In this document: in pieces, positions 5,366-9,008 of the stretch
How positions within the stretch are numbered: the stretch's first letter is position 1
Layout: each line of letters starts with the position of its first letter
Source: an uncultured Actinomyces sp.
GTDB taxonomy: Bacteria > Actinomycetota > Actinomycetes > Actinomycetales > Actinomycetaceae
Length of the DNA stretch: 9,008 nt
Direction: 5' to 3'
Assembly (NCBI GenBank): GCA_945949035.1
Contig: CAMFDH010000040.1
Span: 1-9,008 of the forward strand
The notes under the pieces: model-generated
What the model was told of the DNA's origin: nothing
Databases searched by the model: none
The model's input: only the letters and a program-made list of their open reading frames with translations
Program-made: the position numbers and the translations under genes

Positions 5366-5394
5366 GGATTGTTACCGCGGCAGCGGGCAAAACC
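5366..5394 (+). promoter_or_regulatory. Ribonucleic antiterminator (RAT), BglG/LicT binding site
   Basis: The 29-base element begins GGATTGTTACCGC and ends GCGGGCAAAACC, near the consensus for the BglG/LicT class. CCGC (5375-5378) pairs with GCGG (5383-5386) around a GGCA loop, and GG...CC closes the base, with the family's internal loops between. Its last four bases (5391-5394, AACC) are also the first bases of the terminator stem, so the two structures exclude each other. The cognate protein is almost certainly the bglG product encoded just upstream. Confidence 0.93.
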
Positions 5395-5436
5395 TGAGTC
5401 CGACAGTTTGATGCTGTCTCGGGCTCAGGTTTTTTT
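5391..5436 (+). terminator. RAT-controlled intrinsic terminator in the bglF leader
   Basis: AACCTGAG (5391-5398) pairs with CTCAGGTT (5424-5431). The stem extends through CCGACAG and CTGTC-TC-GG around a TTTGAT loop with a 2-base bulge, and a run of seven T (5430-5436) follows. It lies 62 bases before the permease start and should stop transcription unless the antiterminator holds the RAT. Confidence 0.93.
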
Positions 5437-5498
5437 GTTGCCAAAAGTAGGTCCTTGAACCCGTTTATGCCGCGGTGAAGCGGTAGAAAGGTAGCACC

Positions 5499-8851
<3,353 letters not shown>

Positions 8852-8869
8852 TCACCAAGCTGGATAAGA

Positions 8870-8909
8870 ACTGCCCCGGACCCGCCTTCTCAGGTGGATC
8901 CGGGGCAGT
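8870..8909. terminator. Probable bidirectional terminator after bglA
   Basis: ACTGCCCCGGA (8870-8880) pairs perfectly with TCCGGGGCAGT (8899-8909), with further possible pairing inside the 18-base loop. The plus-strand tail is CTTGTGTTTG and the minus-strand tail TTCTTAT: both are T-rich but broken, so neither is a textbook T-run. Its position 18 bases after the bglA stop and just past the stop of a converging frame supports use from both sides. Confidence 0.7.
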
Positions 8910-8932
8910 CTTGTGTTTGCGTGCCCTTACCG

Positions 8933-9008
8933 TTATTTCTTCGGACTGGTCTTCTCTGGCGTGAAGGCGCAGGCGGCAGAGGCGACTACTCGGAAGGCTC
9001 CGGCAAAG
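8933..9008 (-). CDS. C-terminal end of an unidentified converging gene
   Basis: On the minus strand an open frame enters from the window edge and ends at TAA (8933-8935). The visible C-terminus is about 24 residues, including FRVVASAACAF and ending TPEKTSPKK. Its third positions are GC-rich, as in the other genes, and the stop lies 23 bases before a hairpin that could terminate this strand. The plus strand is also open here, so coding sense is not proven. The fragment is too short to name a family. Confidence 0.4.
   Translation of the reverse strand, partial: FAGAFRVVASAACAFTPEKTSPKK

Noticed and set aside
8931..9008. Plus-strand frame with Lys/Ala-rich GVKAQAAEATTRKAPAK
   Set aside because: It suggests a histone-like tail, but there is no ribosome binding site or clear start codon, and the converging minus frame ends neatly before a hairpin. 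Not excluded, but less likely.

Overview
The window looks like chromosomal DNA of a GC-rich Gram-positive actinobacterium. The evidence is the trigger factor next to a ClpP1-type protease, frequent G/C at third codon positions, GTG start use, and three genes whose -10-like hexamers sit only 6-7 bases before the ATG, the spacing of leaderless mRNAs. An Actinomyces/Trueperella-like or related fermentative genus is plausible, but no marker here fixes the genus. Bases 1-24 are not biological: they match the end of the Illumina TruSeq read-1 adapter, so the window begins at an untrimmed contig end and clpP1 is cut there.

Left part (25-2203), protein quality control. A 5' fragment of clpP1 (minus) lies downstream of tig (trigger factor, minus, GTG start at 1875). 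A strong UUCG-loop terminator separates them, so clpP1 should have its own promoter. Divergent from tig is a tRNA-Gly(UCC) gene (plus) with encoded CCA and an immediate intrinsic terminator. Its discriminator base reads C instead of the usual bacterial U.

Middle part (2219-4174), two envelope genes on the minus strand: a 184-residue protein of unknown function with two predicted membrane helices and a soluble C-terminal domain, and a membrane-anchored CapA-family (metallophosphatase-like) protein. No capB or capC partner is visible, so poly-gamma-glutamate capsule synthesis is not implied.

Right part (4247-8851), a complete beta-glucoside uptake and cleavage locus on the plus strand. It encodes a BglG/LicT-family antiterminator with an unusual N-terminal extension of about 45 residues, then a leader with a promoter, a possible CRP/GlxR site, a near-consensus ribonucleic antiterminator (RAT) overlapping an intrinsic terminator, a one-chain EIIBCA permease (BglF type), an intercistronic hairpin, and a GH1 6-phospho-beta-glucosidase. 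The expected logic is that substrate-dependent dephosphorylation by the permease frees the antiterminator, which binds the RAT and prevents termination; the permease then imports and phosphorylates the beta-glucoside, and the GH1 enzyme splits the 6-phosphate product. A hairpin at 8870-8909 could terminate transcription from both sides, and a converging minus-strand gene probably ends at 8933.

I see no insertion sequence, prophage, CRISPR array or clearly new multi-gene system. The main points of interest are the antitermination leader, the leaderless-type starts, the extended antiterminator, the altered motifs in EIIC and CapA, the odd tRNA discriminator and the adapter artefact.
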